A model generated the notes under the pieces. The model was not told where the DNA came from, did no database searches, and was given only the letters and a program-made list of their open reading frames with translations. Position numbers and translations under genes: made by a program. A stretch of DNA of 64,000 bases from Lachnospiraceae bacterium AD3010 (GTDB lineage: Bacteria > Bacillota > Clostridia > Lachnospirales > Lachnospiraceae), in assembly GCA_000622025.1 (NCBI GenBank), contig JHWU01000009.1:1-64000 (forward strand). The letters are read 5' to 3'. Of the stretch, positions 17,027 through 25,139 are shown piece after piece (within the stretch, counting starts at the first letter, position 1; each line of letters starts with the position of its first letter).

Positions 17027-17350
17027 ATGAAAGCGCCCCCGCTTAAGGGGGCGCCACTGGTCGTGTTGCTCGTTGGGGTTGAGTTCGAGCTTGTTGCTCG
17101 AACTCAATCTCGCTTCGCGAGACACGTTTCTTTCAGAAACGTGCCATTTTTTAGCATACTCGCAAAAACATCAGAGATATTTTATAACGACCAAAAATAT
17201 ACTTGTTTTTGGTCGTGTTGTTCGTTGATAAACGAACACTTGCTTCGTTTTTCCATCGTAAGTTACTGACTTTTAGCATACTCGCAAAAACATCTTCGAT
17301 ATTTTTGCTCGTTGATAAACGAACACTTGCTTCGCAAGTGTTCGTTTATC
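17027..17350. repeat. Mosaic of nested hairpins between flagellin and the dehydrogenase
   Basis: A gene-free stretch of about 320 bases built from repeats. There is a GAGTTCGAGC/GCTCGAACTC hairpin (about 17080-17104), TCTCG-CTT-CGCGAGA, an ACGTTTC/GAAACGT hairpin, and a CGACCAAAAA/TTTTTGGTCG pair. Two copies of TTTTAGCATACTCGCAAAAA occur (near 17151 and 17273). A perfect 16-bp stem GATAAACGAACACTTG (17314-17329 with 17335-17350) has a one-armed copy at 17227-17247. The last hairpin overlaps the dehydrogenase stop codon. No convincing coding frame. Confidence 0.7.
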
Positions 17351-18494
17351 ACATCAGTTTTCTGAACATTGCTTCGAAGTCGGAGAGTTCTGCCTTGCGG
17401 GGATTGCCCGGTGCGCAGGCATCTGCTGCTGCGGATTCGCAAAGGAAAGGAAGATCCTCTTCCTTAAGCTTCTCCAGCTTTGTGGGGATTCCTACATCAA
17501 CGGAAAGCTGGCGTACAGCATCGATAGCGGCCTTTCTGTAAGCCTTCTCGTCCATTCCGCTGGTATCAACGCCGAATGCCTCGGCTATATTCTTAAACTT
17601 GGTTCCGGTATATTCCTGATTGAATTCCATAACGATGGGAAGCATCATCGCGCAGGCAACTCCGTGAGGCGTGTCATAAACAGCACCTAAGGTATGCGCC
17701 ATGGAATGGGCGATACCGAGGCCCACGTTTGAATAAGCCATTGCGGTTACATACTGTGCAAGAGCCATTCCCTCACGTCCGTCGGGATCATTTTCAACAG
17801 CCTTGCGGAGGTTCTTGGCAATAAGCTGGATGGATTCCAGATTCAGCACATCTGCAAGCTCCCAGGCAGCTCCTGTGGTGTAGCCCTCTATAGCGTGTGT
17901 CAGGGCATCCATACCTGTTGATGCCGTAAGTCCCTTAGGCATTGAAGACATCATATCAGGGTCTACGACAGCGATATCAGGGATATCGTTAGGGTCTACG
18001 CAGACAAACTTTCTCTTCTTCTCAACGTCGGTGATAACATAGTTTATAGTGGATTCTGCGCCTGTACCGCCTGTTGTCGGAACTGCAATGGTGAATACGG
18101 TACGCTTCTTTGTGGGAGCAACACCCTCAAGAGAACGAACATCTGCAAATTCCGGATTATTTACTATTATACCGATACCCTTACCGGTATCCATGGAAGA
18201 ACCGCCGCCTATGGTTATCATGCAGTCAGCGCCCGACTTCTTAAATGCCTCTACGCCGTGCTGAACATTTTCAATGGTGGGATTTGGTTTGATATCCGAA
18301 TAAAGCTCAAATCCTATGCCGTTCTTCTCCAGAAGATCGGTAACCTTCTTTGTAACGCCGAATTTAACAAGATCAGGGTCTGATGCAACAAATGCCTTCT
18401 TAAACCCTCTGGATGTGATGAGACCGGGGATCTCCTGTATAGCACCGTGGCCATGGTAGGAAATACCATTAAGGACAAAACGATTAACTGCCAT
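17349..18494 (-). CDS. Iron-containing alcohol dehydrogenase, FucO-like
   Basis: 381 residues of the group III (iron) alcohol dehydrogenases. The NAD-binding GGGSSMDTGK motif is at about 97-106. The metal ligands fall at D196, H200, H263 and H277, the same numbers as in E. coli lactaldehyde reductase FucO. The length (381) also fits FucO, which reduces lactaldehyde to 1,2-propanediol; ethanol, butanol or 1,3-propanediol activity cannot be excluded. AAGGAGG precedes the ATG, and a sigma-A promoter with an inverted repeat in its spacer lies 65 bases upstream. Monocistronic. Confidence 0.92.
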   Translation of the reverse strand: MAVNRFVLNGISYHGHGAIQEIPGLITSRGFKKAFVASDPDLVKFGVTKKVTDLLEKNGIGFELYSDIKPNPTIENVQHGVEAFKKSGADCMITIGGGSSMDTGKGIGIIVNNPEFADVRSLEGVAPTKKRTVFTIAVPTTGGTGAESTINYVITDVEKKRKFVCVDPNDIPDIAVVDPDMMSSMPKGLTASTGMDALTHAIEGYTTGAAWELADVLNLESIQLIAKNLRKAVENDPDGREGMALAQYVTAMAYSNVGLGIAHSMAHTLGAVYDTPHGVACAMMLPIVMEFNQEYTGTKFKNIAEAFGVDTSGMDEKAYRKAAIDAVRQLSVDVGIPTKLEKLKEEDLPFLCESAAADACAPGNPRKAELSDFEAMFRKLM

Positions 18495-18558
18495 TTACAA
18501 TTACCTCCTTGATTTTCCGGGGTCTTCCGCCCCTTTCCGCGTGTTAATAAACAAGATA

Positions 18559-18587
18559 ATTGTACTACCTAGGCAGGTATTATTCAA
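18559..18587 (-). promoter_or_regulatory. Sigma-A promoter of the dehydrogenase with palindrome in spacer
   Basis: Minus strand TTGAAT (18582-18587), 17-bp spacer, TACAAT (18559-18564). The spacer and the edge of the -10 hold TACCT-GCCT-AGGTA, an inverted repeat placed where a repressor would block polymerase. Further upstream a TTGTTAA half-site resembles half of a Rex operator, but the second half is not convincing. Confidence 0.6.
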
Positions 18588-18670
18588 GAATTATTTCGTA
18601 AATATTACTATAAAATTTCGGAAATTTAACAAATATGTGTATAAATTGCACACCTTAAAACAGTGCCATT

Positions 18671-19894
18671 TTACTTATTGATGATCTCTAGAGCCTTGTC
18701 CAGCTGGTTGTCCGTTCCGTCCTTTTTATAGGCATCAACGTCCAGTTCCACCACGATATCGGGCTCTATCCCTATTCCCTGTATATTCGAACCGTTTGGT
18801 GTATAGTACCTCGCATTGGTAAGCTTCAGAGCGGAACCGTCTGTGAGCGGATAAATATTCTGTACTATACCCTTTCCGTATGTAGTGGTTCCCACCACCT
18901 TAGCGATACCATGATCCTTCAACGCTCCGGTGAGAAGCTCTGACGCACTTGCACTGTGGGAATCCACAAGAACCACCAGAGGCATCCCCAGCTCTTCAGG
19001 AGTGACCGCCTCATAATCCGTTCGCGTACCCTGCCTGTCCAGTGTATAAGTCACGACACCGGTGGAGATAAGGTCATCAGCGATCTCTACCGCTGCATTC
19101 ACCATTCCGCCTCCGTTGCCTCTTAAGTCCAGAATAAGCTTATTCATACCCCTTGACTTTAGATCTGAAAGAGCATCTTCAAACTGCTTCACGGTGATAT
19201 CATCAAAGGATCCGATTATGATGTAACCCGTATTCTTTTCCAGCATATTATGAGACACGGTTATGGACTCCACCCTCATCCGTTTCACCGTAAACTCCAT
19301 CTCATCCATTTCTTCACCACGGAGCATCACAAGGTCAACGCTGGTTCCTTCCTTTCCCCTGACCTTGTCCACAAGTTCCGAGATATCAACGCCGATCACA
19401 TCCTCTCCGTCAACCTTGTAAAAGATATCTCCGATCTCTACTCCGGCTTTTTTTGCGGCGGATTCCTCTGAAGTAAATCCCGATACCTCAAAATAACCGT
19501 CATCATTCGGGGATATCATCACGCCGATACCCTCAAAGGAGCCCTGGTTTGATTCGTGCAGGCGGGAATACTCCATCGTACTGTAATACTCGGAATACTG
19601 GTCATTAAGAGAATCCACGAGCCCCCGGTACATGCCCTCGGCACGTTCCTCCGGGGTTTCTCCCGAACTGTCATCTTCCATATAATCAAGATAGTAGAAA
19701 TTGATGTAATCGTTAATGAGATCGATCTTTTCCCTAACCTCGGAGGTAAGCACCCCGCTGCTTCCGGGAAGAGAAAAACCCCGCCCCAGGAGCGCATTAT
19801 GAACAGACTCTCCGAAGAGGATCAGGATGAGAATAATTAGAGCTATGAGCAGCCCCGTTATGAGGCCGCCCCAGAAACCGGGCTTTTCTTTCAT
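18671..19894 (-). CDS. C-terminal processing peptidase (S41A, CtpA/CtpB type)
   Basis: 407 residues: one N-terminal membrane segment (about 8-30), a PDZ domain (about 120-200, with SGFTSEESAAKKAGVEIGD) and the S41 protease core. The catalytic dyad reads as S316 in SASASE and K341 in TYGKG, spaced 25 residues as in Bacillus CtpB (S309/K334). It acts outside the membrane on protein C-termini. It follows ftsX by 4 bases, so it is in the ftsE-ftsX operon, an arrangement common in Firmicutes. A role in processing cell-wall hydrolases controlled by FtsEX is plausible but inferred. Confidence 0.93.
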   Translation of the reverse strand: MKEKPGFWGGLITGLLIALIILILILFGESVHNALLGRGFSLPGSSGVLTSEVREKIDLINDYINFYYLDYMEDDSSGETPEERAEGMYRGLVDSLNDQYSEYYSTMEYSRLHESNQGSFEGIGVMISPNDDGYFEVSGFTSEESAAKKAGVEIGDIFYKVDGEDVIGVDISELVDKVRGKEGTSVDLVMLRGEEMDEMEFTVKRMRVESITVSHNMLEKNTGYIIIGSFDDITVKQFEDALSDLKSRGMNKLILDLRGNGGGMVNAAVEIADDLISTGVVTYTLDRQGTRTDYEAVTPEELGMPLVVLVDSHSASASELLTGALKDHGIAKVVGTTTYGKGIVQNIYPLTDGSALKLTNARYYTPNGSNIQGIGIEPDIVVELDVDAYKKDGTDNQLDKALEIINK

Positions 19895-19898
19895 GTCT

Positions 19899-20798
19899 TT
19901 ATACTCTGAGATGCTTTCGGGCCGTTACAAAGCTTCCGAGAAAACCGATACCGGCTCCCAGTATCAGGGATGCCGGAACAAGAGTAGTAAATATCTCTGT
20001 AATAGACAGGAACTGCAGAAGAGAATCCAGTGCAGAAAATTTCTCCACAAGATATTCTATTGCTCTCTTGTAAATAAAATAGATCGCTGCAAGGGGAATA
20101 GCTGCGCCTACAATGCCCAGTATCATTCCCTCGATAACAAAGGGCGCCCTTACCACAAAATCTGTTGCGCCTATAAGCTTCATTATGGATATTTCCTCAC
20201 GCCTTACCGTAATGCCGAGAGAAACGGTATTGCTGATAAGGAAAATAGAAACTGCAAGAAGAACAAGGATAATACCCATGGAAACATAGCCTATAAGTGA
20301 ATTCACACTTGTAAGCATTGTTGCCACAACAGCGGATTTTCTGACCTGCCGGACACCGGGCAGGGATTCTATGTAGGTAACCAGATTTTCCTGCATGGAG
20401 ATATCATTCATATAGATCTCGTAATTTGAATCCTCGGCAAGGGGGTTGTCATCACCGAAGCTGTCAACATAGTCTCCGAGGTTTTCCGCCTTAAAGGATT
20501 CCCAGGCTTCCTCGGCGGAAACATAAACTATCTTTGACACCTCCGCCCTTTTACTTATCTCATCTCCGATGACCTTAATATCATTATCCGGCAGACCCTC
20601 ATCAAAGAATACCGTAATGGCGACTCCTGACTGGGCCTTACGTACGATATTTGCAAAGTTCAGGACTATGGAATAAAACATACCGAAAAGGAACACGCAG
20701 GACGCTATGGTCGCTATAGTCGCGAGAGAGAATGTTTTATTCCTGAATATATTTTTTACACCCTGTCCCAGGGAATAAAACCATGCACTAATCTTCAT
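19899..20798 (-). CDS. ftsX: Cell division ABC permease FtsX
   Basis: 299 residues with four membrane segments and a large extracellular domain between the first and second (about 45-165), where FtsX contacts peptidoglycan hydrolases. The C-terminal MacB/FtsX-like domain carries the GITVRREEISIMKLIGATDF loop. It overlaps ftsE by 11 bases. With FtsE it forms the membrane complex that switches on wall hydrolases during division or elongation. Confidence 0.95.
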   Translation of the reverse strand: MKISAWFYSLGQGVKNIFRNKTFSLATIATIASCVFLFGMFYSIVLNFANIVRKAQSGVAITVFFDEGLPDNDIKVIGDEISKRAEVSKIVYVSAEEAWESFKAENLGDYVDSFGDDNPLAEDSNYEIYMNDISMQENLVTYIESLPGVRQVRKSAVVATMLTSVNSLIGYVSMGIILVLLAVSIFLISNTVSLGITVRREEISIMKLIGATDFVVRAPFVIEGMILGIVGAAIPLAAIYFIYKRAIEYLVEKFSALDSLLQFLSITEIFTTLVPASLILGAGIGFLGSFVTARKHLRV

Positions 20799-21474
20799 CT
20801 ATATAACCACCCTTTTTCTGGTCACTTACTATCACTCCCTTTTTCATGGTAATGACCCTTTTCCGCATTTCATTTACTATCTCGCGGTTATGGGTGACAA
20901 CAAGGATAGTGGTACCGTTTTTATTGATCTGCTCTAAAAGCTTCATTATTTCCCAGGTGTTCTTCGGATCCAGATTTCCCGTTGGCTCATCTGCCAGAAG
21001 GATCGGCGGATCATTTATGATAGCCCGGGCAAGGGCGACCCTCTGCTGCTCTCCGCCGGAAAGCTCTCTCGGCTTACTCTTGTATTTCTCTGCAAGACCC
21101 ACAAGGGAAAGAACCCCGGGAACATTCTTTCTTATCTCTCTCCCGGGTACTGAGATCACCCTCTGGGCAAAGGCCACATTTTCATAAACATTTCTGTCCT
21201 TCAAAAGCCTGAAGTCCTGAAATACAACACCGATACCCCTTCTGTATCTTGGAATCTTTCCGTGCTTTAATTTGACCACATCAGTGTGGTTTACGATTAT
21301 CTTTCCGCTTGTCGGGGTAAGCTCTCTTAGCAGAAGTTTAATGAGAGTGGACTTTCCGGAGCCGGAATCTCCCACTATGAAAACAAATTCTCCCTTTTCA
21401 ATGTGAAGGCTCACGTTATTCAATGCCGGTGAGCCCATAGAAAATGATTTATTTACGTCTTCCAGAATGATCAT
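20788..21474 (-). CDS. ftsE: Cell division ABC ATPase FtsE
   Basis: 228 residues. Walker A GDSGSGKS (about 35-42), the signature [14 protein letters not shown], Walker [13 protein letters not shown] and the switch histidine in VVTHNRE are intact. AAGGAAAA stands before the ATG. First gene of the ftsE-ftsX-ctp unit, 10 bases downstream of the regulator gene. Confidence 0.95.
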   Translation of the reverse strand: MIILEDVNKSFSMGSPALNNVSLHIEKGEFVFIVGDSGSGKSTLIKLLLRELTPTSGKIIVNHTDVVKLKHGKIPRYRRGIGVVFQDFRLLKDRNVYENVAFAQRVISVPGREIRKNVPGVLSLVGLAEKYKSKPRELSGGEQQRVALARAIINDPPILLADEPTGNLDPKNTWEIMKLLEQINKNGTTILVVTHNREIVNEMRKRVITMKKGVIVSDQKKGGYIDED

Positions 21475-21484
21475 GTATTTTCCT

Positions 21485-22576
21485 TCAGTAATTCGTATCT
21501 TCCATATACTTCATATATTTTGCCACCATAAGCGCGATCTTGAAGGTAATGGCATCCTCAAATATCCTGAGATCCAGACCCGTGGTCTTCTGCAGCTTGT
21601 CCAGTCTGTAAACCAGTGTGTTCCTGTGGATATAGAGCTGACGGCTGGTCTCCGACACGTTAAGGGAATTCTCAAAAAATTTATTAATGGTCGCAAGTGT
21701 CTCGTTATCAAATTCCTCGGGTGATTTCCCCTCAAATATCTCCTGTATGAACATACGGCATAAAGGTATGGGCAGCTGATAGATAAGCCTTCCTATTCCG
21801 AGAGAAGAATAAGCCACCACATTCCTGTCCTCGAAGAAGATCTTGCCCACATCCAGGGCCATCTTTGCTTCCTTGTAGGAACGGCTCACATCCTTAATGT
21901 CATCAACAGTGGTACCGTAGGATATCCTGACCTTCTCTTCACCCTCCTTATTCAGATACTCCAGCATACCCGAGGCCAGCTCCCTGTTCTCCGCCGCAGT
22001 ATCCTCTTCAGTCATCTCATGGACAACTATTACATTCTTCTCATCCACGGCAGTGACAAAATCTGTAGGAGCCGAGATGAAGAAATCCCTCATCATCTCA
22101 AGTACGGTGGTATTGGTTTCTCCTTCATCCTCCACCAGAAAAACGCTTCTCCTTACATCGGTATTGATATGGAGCTTTTTTGCCCTGTTAAAGATATCAA
22201 CCAGCAGGAGATTGTCCAGAATGAGATTTTTTATGAAATTATCCTTGTCAAAGCGCTCCTTATACGCCACCAGAAGGCTCTGTATCTGGAAGGCCGCGAT
22301 CTTACCCACCATGTAGGCATCCTCGGTGCCTCCGTTTATTACCAGCACATACTCCATCTGCCCATCATCGTCCTGTATCTTGAAGAACTGATAGCCGTGT
22401 ATCTCCTGGCTGTCCGCAGGAGATGATGCAAAGGAAGCAATATCCTGTGAGTCCACATTCTCGGCCTTAAAGGTGTAGGAAAGGGCCTTTCCCTCCGTAT
22501 CGAAGACGCACATATCTACTCTTGTGATCTCTTTCAGACCATCAATAGTGTTCTGAAGTATCTGGTTTGATATCAT
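21485..22576 (-). CDS. CdaR/PucR-type transcriptional regulator
   Basis: 363 residues from the chosen start (MISNQILQNT). The C-terminal 60 residues are the PucR helix-turn-helix (LNVSETSRQLYIHRNTLVYRLDKLQKTTGLDLR). The N-terminal part fits the sugar-diacid-recognition and GGDEF-like regions of CdaR proteins, which sense small ligands. A longer frame opens at 22630 but would be translated through a hairpin repeat; GGAGAAGGAAT before the ATG at 22576 decides the start. It is directly upstream of ftsE-ftsX-ctp on the same strand and might co-transcribe with them. Ligand unknown. Confidence 0.85.
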   Translation of the reverse strand: MISNQILQNTIDGLKEITRVDMCVFDTEGKALSYTFKAENVDSQDIASFASSPADSQEIHGYQFFKIQDDDGQMEYVLVINGGTEDAYMVGKIAAFQIQSLLVAYKERFDKDNFIKNLILDNLLLVDIFNRAKKLHINTDVRRSVFLVEDEGETNTTVLEMMRDFFISAPTDFVTAVDEKNVIVVHEMTEEDTAAENRELASGMLEYLNKEGEEKVRISYGTTVDDIKDVSRSYKEAKMALDVGKIFFEDRNVVAYSSLGIGRLIYQLPIPLCRMFIQEIFEGKSPEEFDNETLATINKFFENSLNVSETSRQLYIHRNTLVYRLDKLQKTTGLDLRIFEDAITFKIALMVAKYMKYMEDTNY

Positions 22577-22589
22577 ATTCCTTCTCCTC

Positions 22590-22622
22590 ATAGTAAACGA
22601 CAGAGTTATCTGATGTTTACTA
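22590..22622. repeat. Hairpin repeat of the TAGTAAAC/GTTTACTA class
   Basis: ATAGTAAAC (22590-22598) pairs with GTTTACTAT (22614-22622), with an inner CAGA/TCTG pair. It sits 14 bases before the CdaR-type start, inside its leader or promoter. The ends are like those at 3652-3794 and 57641-57675. Confidence 0.7.
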
Positions 22623-22676
22623 TAATACAAAACGACAAAAAATGGAATACTTTTACGGATACTTTTTGTGCATTAT

Positions 22677-23360
22677 TTATAAGGAACTATTCTCTTTTTC
22701 ATAATTGTCTGCTGCCCGTCTGAATATCTTCCGCAGCAGAAAGTCGCCTATACCGCCTTTTCTGATGTTTCCGTCACTGGTCACTCTCAGGGATACATCC
22801 CGAAGTATAACTATGAGCTGAGCATTGATCTTCATCCTGTTTTCACGGATAAAGTTCTCCGCTTCAAAACCGTCCGGGTTCATTATCACAACATCCGGCA
22901 TACTCATATTTACTTCATTTACTATAAAATCGTCACCTCCCACACTCTCGTCTCCGGCAACGGAGGACACTATATTAAGCTCCCCGAAAAAGCCCCGGAG
23001 TGAAGAAGCCAGGGACTCGAGCTTTACCGCATTCGATGAAATGAGAAAAACGGACCTTTTCTCCTTTGCAAGCTTACGGAGAAGAGCTTTCAGAAAAAGA
23101 TTGCTTTCTATCTCCCTTGCCCTGCTCCTGCTGTGGACATTGGCAGCCTCAAGTATGTCACTGCTGGTAAAGATCACCATATCCATGCCCTCCAGATCAC
23201 TCTTGATACTTTCGTCCGCGGAAGCAAGAAGAAGGGCATCATGGGTAATAAAGTCCACCGTATTGCAAATCCCGTTATTAAGATACTGAGCTACTCTGCG
23301 CATCGATTCACGTACAGAGTAGTCATTTAGTTCTATTCCCAAAACGGTAATTTTTCTCAT
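22677..23360 (-). CDS. WecG/TagA-family protein, catalytic motifs degenerate
   Basis: 227 residues aligning over most of the WecG/TagA/CpsF fold, glycosyltransferases that add N-acetylmannosamine-type sugars to lipid carriers. The overall order is kept (TVDFITHDALL near the N-terminus, VFLISS strand, then PDVVIMNPDGFEAENFIRENR). However, the usual LPDG(I/T)G segment is replaced by FTSSDILEA, and the GAPKQE(K/I)W segment by NPDGFEAENF. It may therefore be a non-catalytic relative or use another substrate. No Shine-Dalgarno sequence: an extended -10 (TGTTATAAT) ends 8 bases before the ATG. Confidence 0.65.
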   Translation of the reverse strand: MRKITVLGIELNDYSVRESMRRVAQYLNNGICNTVDFITHDALLLASADESIKSDLEGMDMVIFTSSDILEAANVHSRSRAREIESNLFLKALLRKLAKEKRSVFLISSNAVKLESLASSLRGFFGELNIVSSVAGDESVGGDDFIVNEVNMSMPDVVIMNPDGFEAENFIRENRMKINAQLIVILRDVSLRVTSDGNIRKGGIGDFLLRKIFRRAADNYEKENSSL

Positions 23361-23368
23361 AACAAGGT

Positions 23369-23423
23369 ATTATAACACACAGTATTAAAACCTCAAAATT
23401 CCAAAGAAAAGTTGTGGTATAAT
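23369..23423. promoter_or_regulatory. Back-to-back extended -10 promoters
   Basis: Minus strand TGT-TATAAT with its -10 at 23369-23374, and plus strand TGG-TATAAT with its -10 at 23418-23423. Each -10 is only 6-8 bases from the next start codon (23360 and 23430), so both transcripts would start at or next to the ATG. Confidence 0.55.
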
Positions 23424-23429
23424 CCCATT

Positions 23430-24836
23430 ATGAACGTAGCTGAAGGCATCAGAAAAAGACTTAGTGCAGAGACCGTACTCCTTATCACGGCAGTTATCGG
23501 AAGCACCCTCTATATTTCCCTGGCATTTAATGACAATCTCTGGGTGGACGAGGCCTTCACCGCCTCGCTGATAAGAGGAAATATCAATAATGTCATCCAC
23601 GATACCGTATCCGATACCCTGCCACCATTTTACAATATCGCAGGTAAGCTCCTGACCCTTATTTTCGGATTTTCCCCTGTGGTGCTGAAGCTTTTCTCCT
23701 GCCTTCCGATGGTGCTCCTTCTCTTTTTCGGCGGAAGGAAGCTTTACTCAATTTTCGGCTTCCGCCCTGCCTTCCTCTATGAGCTCTTTCTTTTCAGTAT
23801 GCCCCACTTCCTCCACTATGGAGTCGAGATCAGAATGTACAGCTGGGGTGTTTTCGCCTGTGGAATGGCAGCGATCGATTTTACCGATATCCTGAAAAAC
23901 AGGGCTTCCTTAAAAGGCTTTATGTTATTCTCTGTATTTGCGGGTTATATACATCATTTTGCACTTGTTTCCTGCGGTATGATGTGGTTTTTACTCCTCG
24001 TCACGGCAATATGCTCTAATGACAGGGACAGACTGGGAGAATTCTTCAAAAATCTGGGACTCTTTATTCTTTTATATCTGCCCGGACTTCTCCTTAGCTC
24101 ATATCAGATAAAAAACGCCGGCTCCTGGTTTTCCATGGCTCCCCTTACACCGGGTTCATTTTTCAGCGATCTCCGCTTCCCCTTTGTTACCAACGTGACC
24201 GTACTTTCAGCCCTTCTGCTTTTCTACCTCTGTTTCACAGCTTTTGTCCTTATTTTTAAAACCGGTGGTAAATCCCATCCCTACGGGCTCCTTCTTTTAT
24301 CTGTACCGTATCTGACCCTGCTTTTCGGCTACGGAGTGTCCTTTATCTCCGGAAAGAGCCTTTTCACCGCCAGATATCTGGTACCGTCATTAGCGGTCCT
24401 CTGGCTTGGAGCTGCCATACTTTCGGATCTCGCCATAGCTGCATTTAATGATAACAGGTATATATCGGGAGTTCTTGCCGCCCTTATCGCTGCCACCCTG
24501 GTGATCTGCTATTTCCAGGCCTTCCGGGAAGAATATGATCCGGGTGTTACGTACATGAAGGCTTTCTTTGATGAAAATCTGGGTGGCGATGATGCCTGCA
24601 TAATGAGCGAGGATAAGCCTGAGCTTCAGATCTGTTTCAGATACTATTATCCCGGCCTTAAAAAAACGAACTGGAAAAATGCCGGTGAAACAAAGGGAAC
24701 TCTCTGGCTTTTTGTCAACGGAGAAAACGGAAAAGCCCTTGAAAATGCCGATAAATACGGGTATAATCCGAAATATACAGGTGACTTCGCTTTTGACCGC
24801 TATTCCTTTTCTCTATATAAACTGGAAAAGCCCTGA
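23430..24836 (+). CDS. Polytopic glycosyltransferase-like membrane protein (GT39/PMT-like fold)
   Basis: 468 residues from the ATG at 23430. About ten hydrophobic segments. The first periplasmic loop has NDNLWVDEAFTASLIRG, the acidic motif (W-x-DE) typical of lipid-linked-sugar-using GT-C enzymes, and PPFYNIAGKLL follows. The C-terminal soluble tail (from about 375) may bind acceptor or donor. It probably moves a sugar from a polyprenyl carrier to a wall polymer or protein. It is divergent from the WecG/TagA-like gene, with which it shares a promoter region. A TTG at 23412 extends the frame, but it overlaps the -10. Confidence 0.65.
   Translation: MNVAEGIRKRLSAETVLLITAVIGSTLYISLAFNDNLWVDEAFTASLIRGNINNVIHDTVSDTLPPFYNIAGKLLTLIFGFSPVVLKLFSCLPMVLLLFFGGRKLYSIFGFRPAFLYELFLFSMPHFLHYGVEIRMYSWGVFACGMAAIDFTDILKNRASLKGFMLFSVFAGYIHHFALVSCGMMWFLLLVTAICSNDRDRLGEFFKNLGLFILLYLPGLLLSSYQIKNAGSWFSMAPLTPGSFFSDLRFPFVTNVTVLSALLLFYLCFTAFVLIFKTGGKSHPYGLLLLSVPYLTLLFGYGVSFISGKSLFTARYLVPSLAVLWLGAAILSDLAIAAFNDNRYISGVLAALIAATLVICYFQAFREEYDPGVTYMKAFFDENLGGDDACIMSEDKPELQICFRYYYPGLKKTNWKNAGETKGTLWLFVNGENGKALENADKYGYNPKYTGDFAFDRYSFSLYKLEKP
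24747..24754 (+). promoter_or_regulatory. Possible sigma-28 -10 upstream of the YjfB-like gene
   Basis: GCCGATAA matches the sigma-28 -10 exactly, 123 bases before the motility peptide gene, but it lies in the coding sequence of the upstream gene and has no good -35 at 15 bp. Could be chance. Confidence 0.25.
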
Positions 24837-24876
24837 AAAGCGAAAAAGCATTTTCTCTTAAGAAGGGGGTGGACAT

Positions 24877-25077
24877 ATGGATGTGTCATCATTAGCGATG
24901 CCCGATATAGCCAGTCTGTCCATGTATATGGCCAGAAATGAAACCCTGCAGGATGTGGGAACCGCTCTTCTTTCCAATGCTCTCAATGTTCAGGAGAGCA
25001 TGGGCGCGGCTACAGTCAGCATGATGGAGCAGTCCGTCAATCCGTCGCTGGGAGCAAACATCGATATTCGGGCATAA
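24877..25077 (+). CDS. YjfB-like putative motility protein
   Basis: 66 residues (MDVSSLAMPDIASLSMYMA at the N-terminus) of the small YjfB motility family, found in flagellated Firmicutes and often controlled by sigma-D. Function is not established. AAGAAGGGGG precedes the ATG. It follows the membrane protein gene by 40 bases and is closed by the hairpin at 25109-25139. Presence away from the main flagellar cluster is usual for this family. Confidence 0.75.
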   Translation: MDVSSLAMPDIASLSMYMARNETLQDVGTALLSNALNVQESMGAATVSMMEQSVNPSLGANIDIRA

Positions 25078-25108
25078 GGGATCAGAGATTCCTTAATATC
25101 GACACAGA

Positions 25109-25139
25109 AAAAGCCGGCTCTTAAATGAGACCGGCTTTT
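25109..25139. terminator. Bidirectional terminator
   Basis: AAAAGCCGG / CCGGCTTTT, 9-bp stem, with A tract on one side and T tract on the other. It serves the YjfB-like gene and the convergent CPBP gene. Confidence 0.85.

Noticed and set aside
22577-22630. Longer start of the CdaR-type regulator
   Set aside because: It would be read through a hairpin repeat, while the internal ATG has GGAGAAGGAAT and the family N-terminus.
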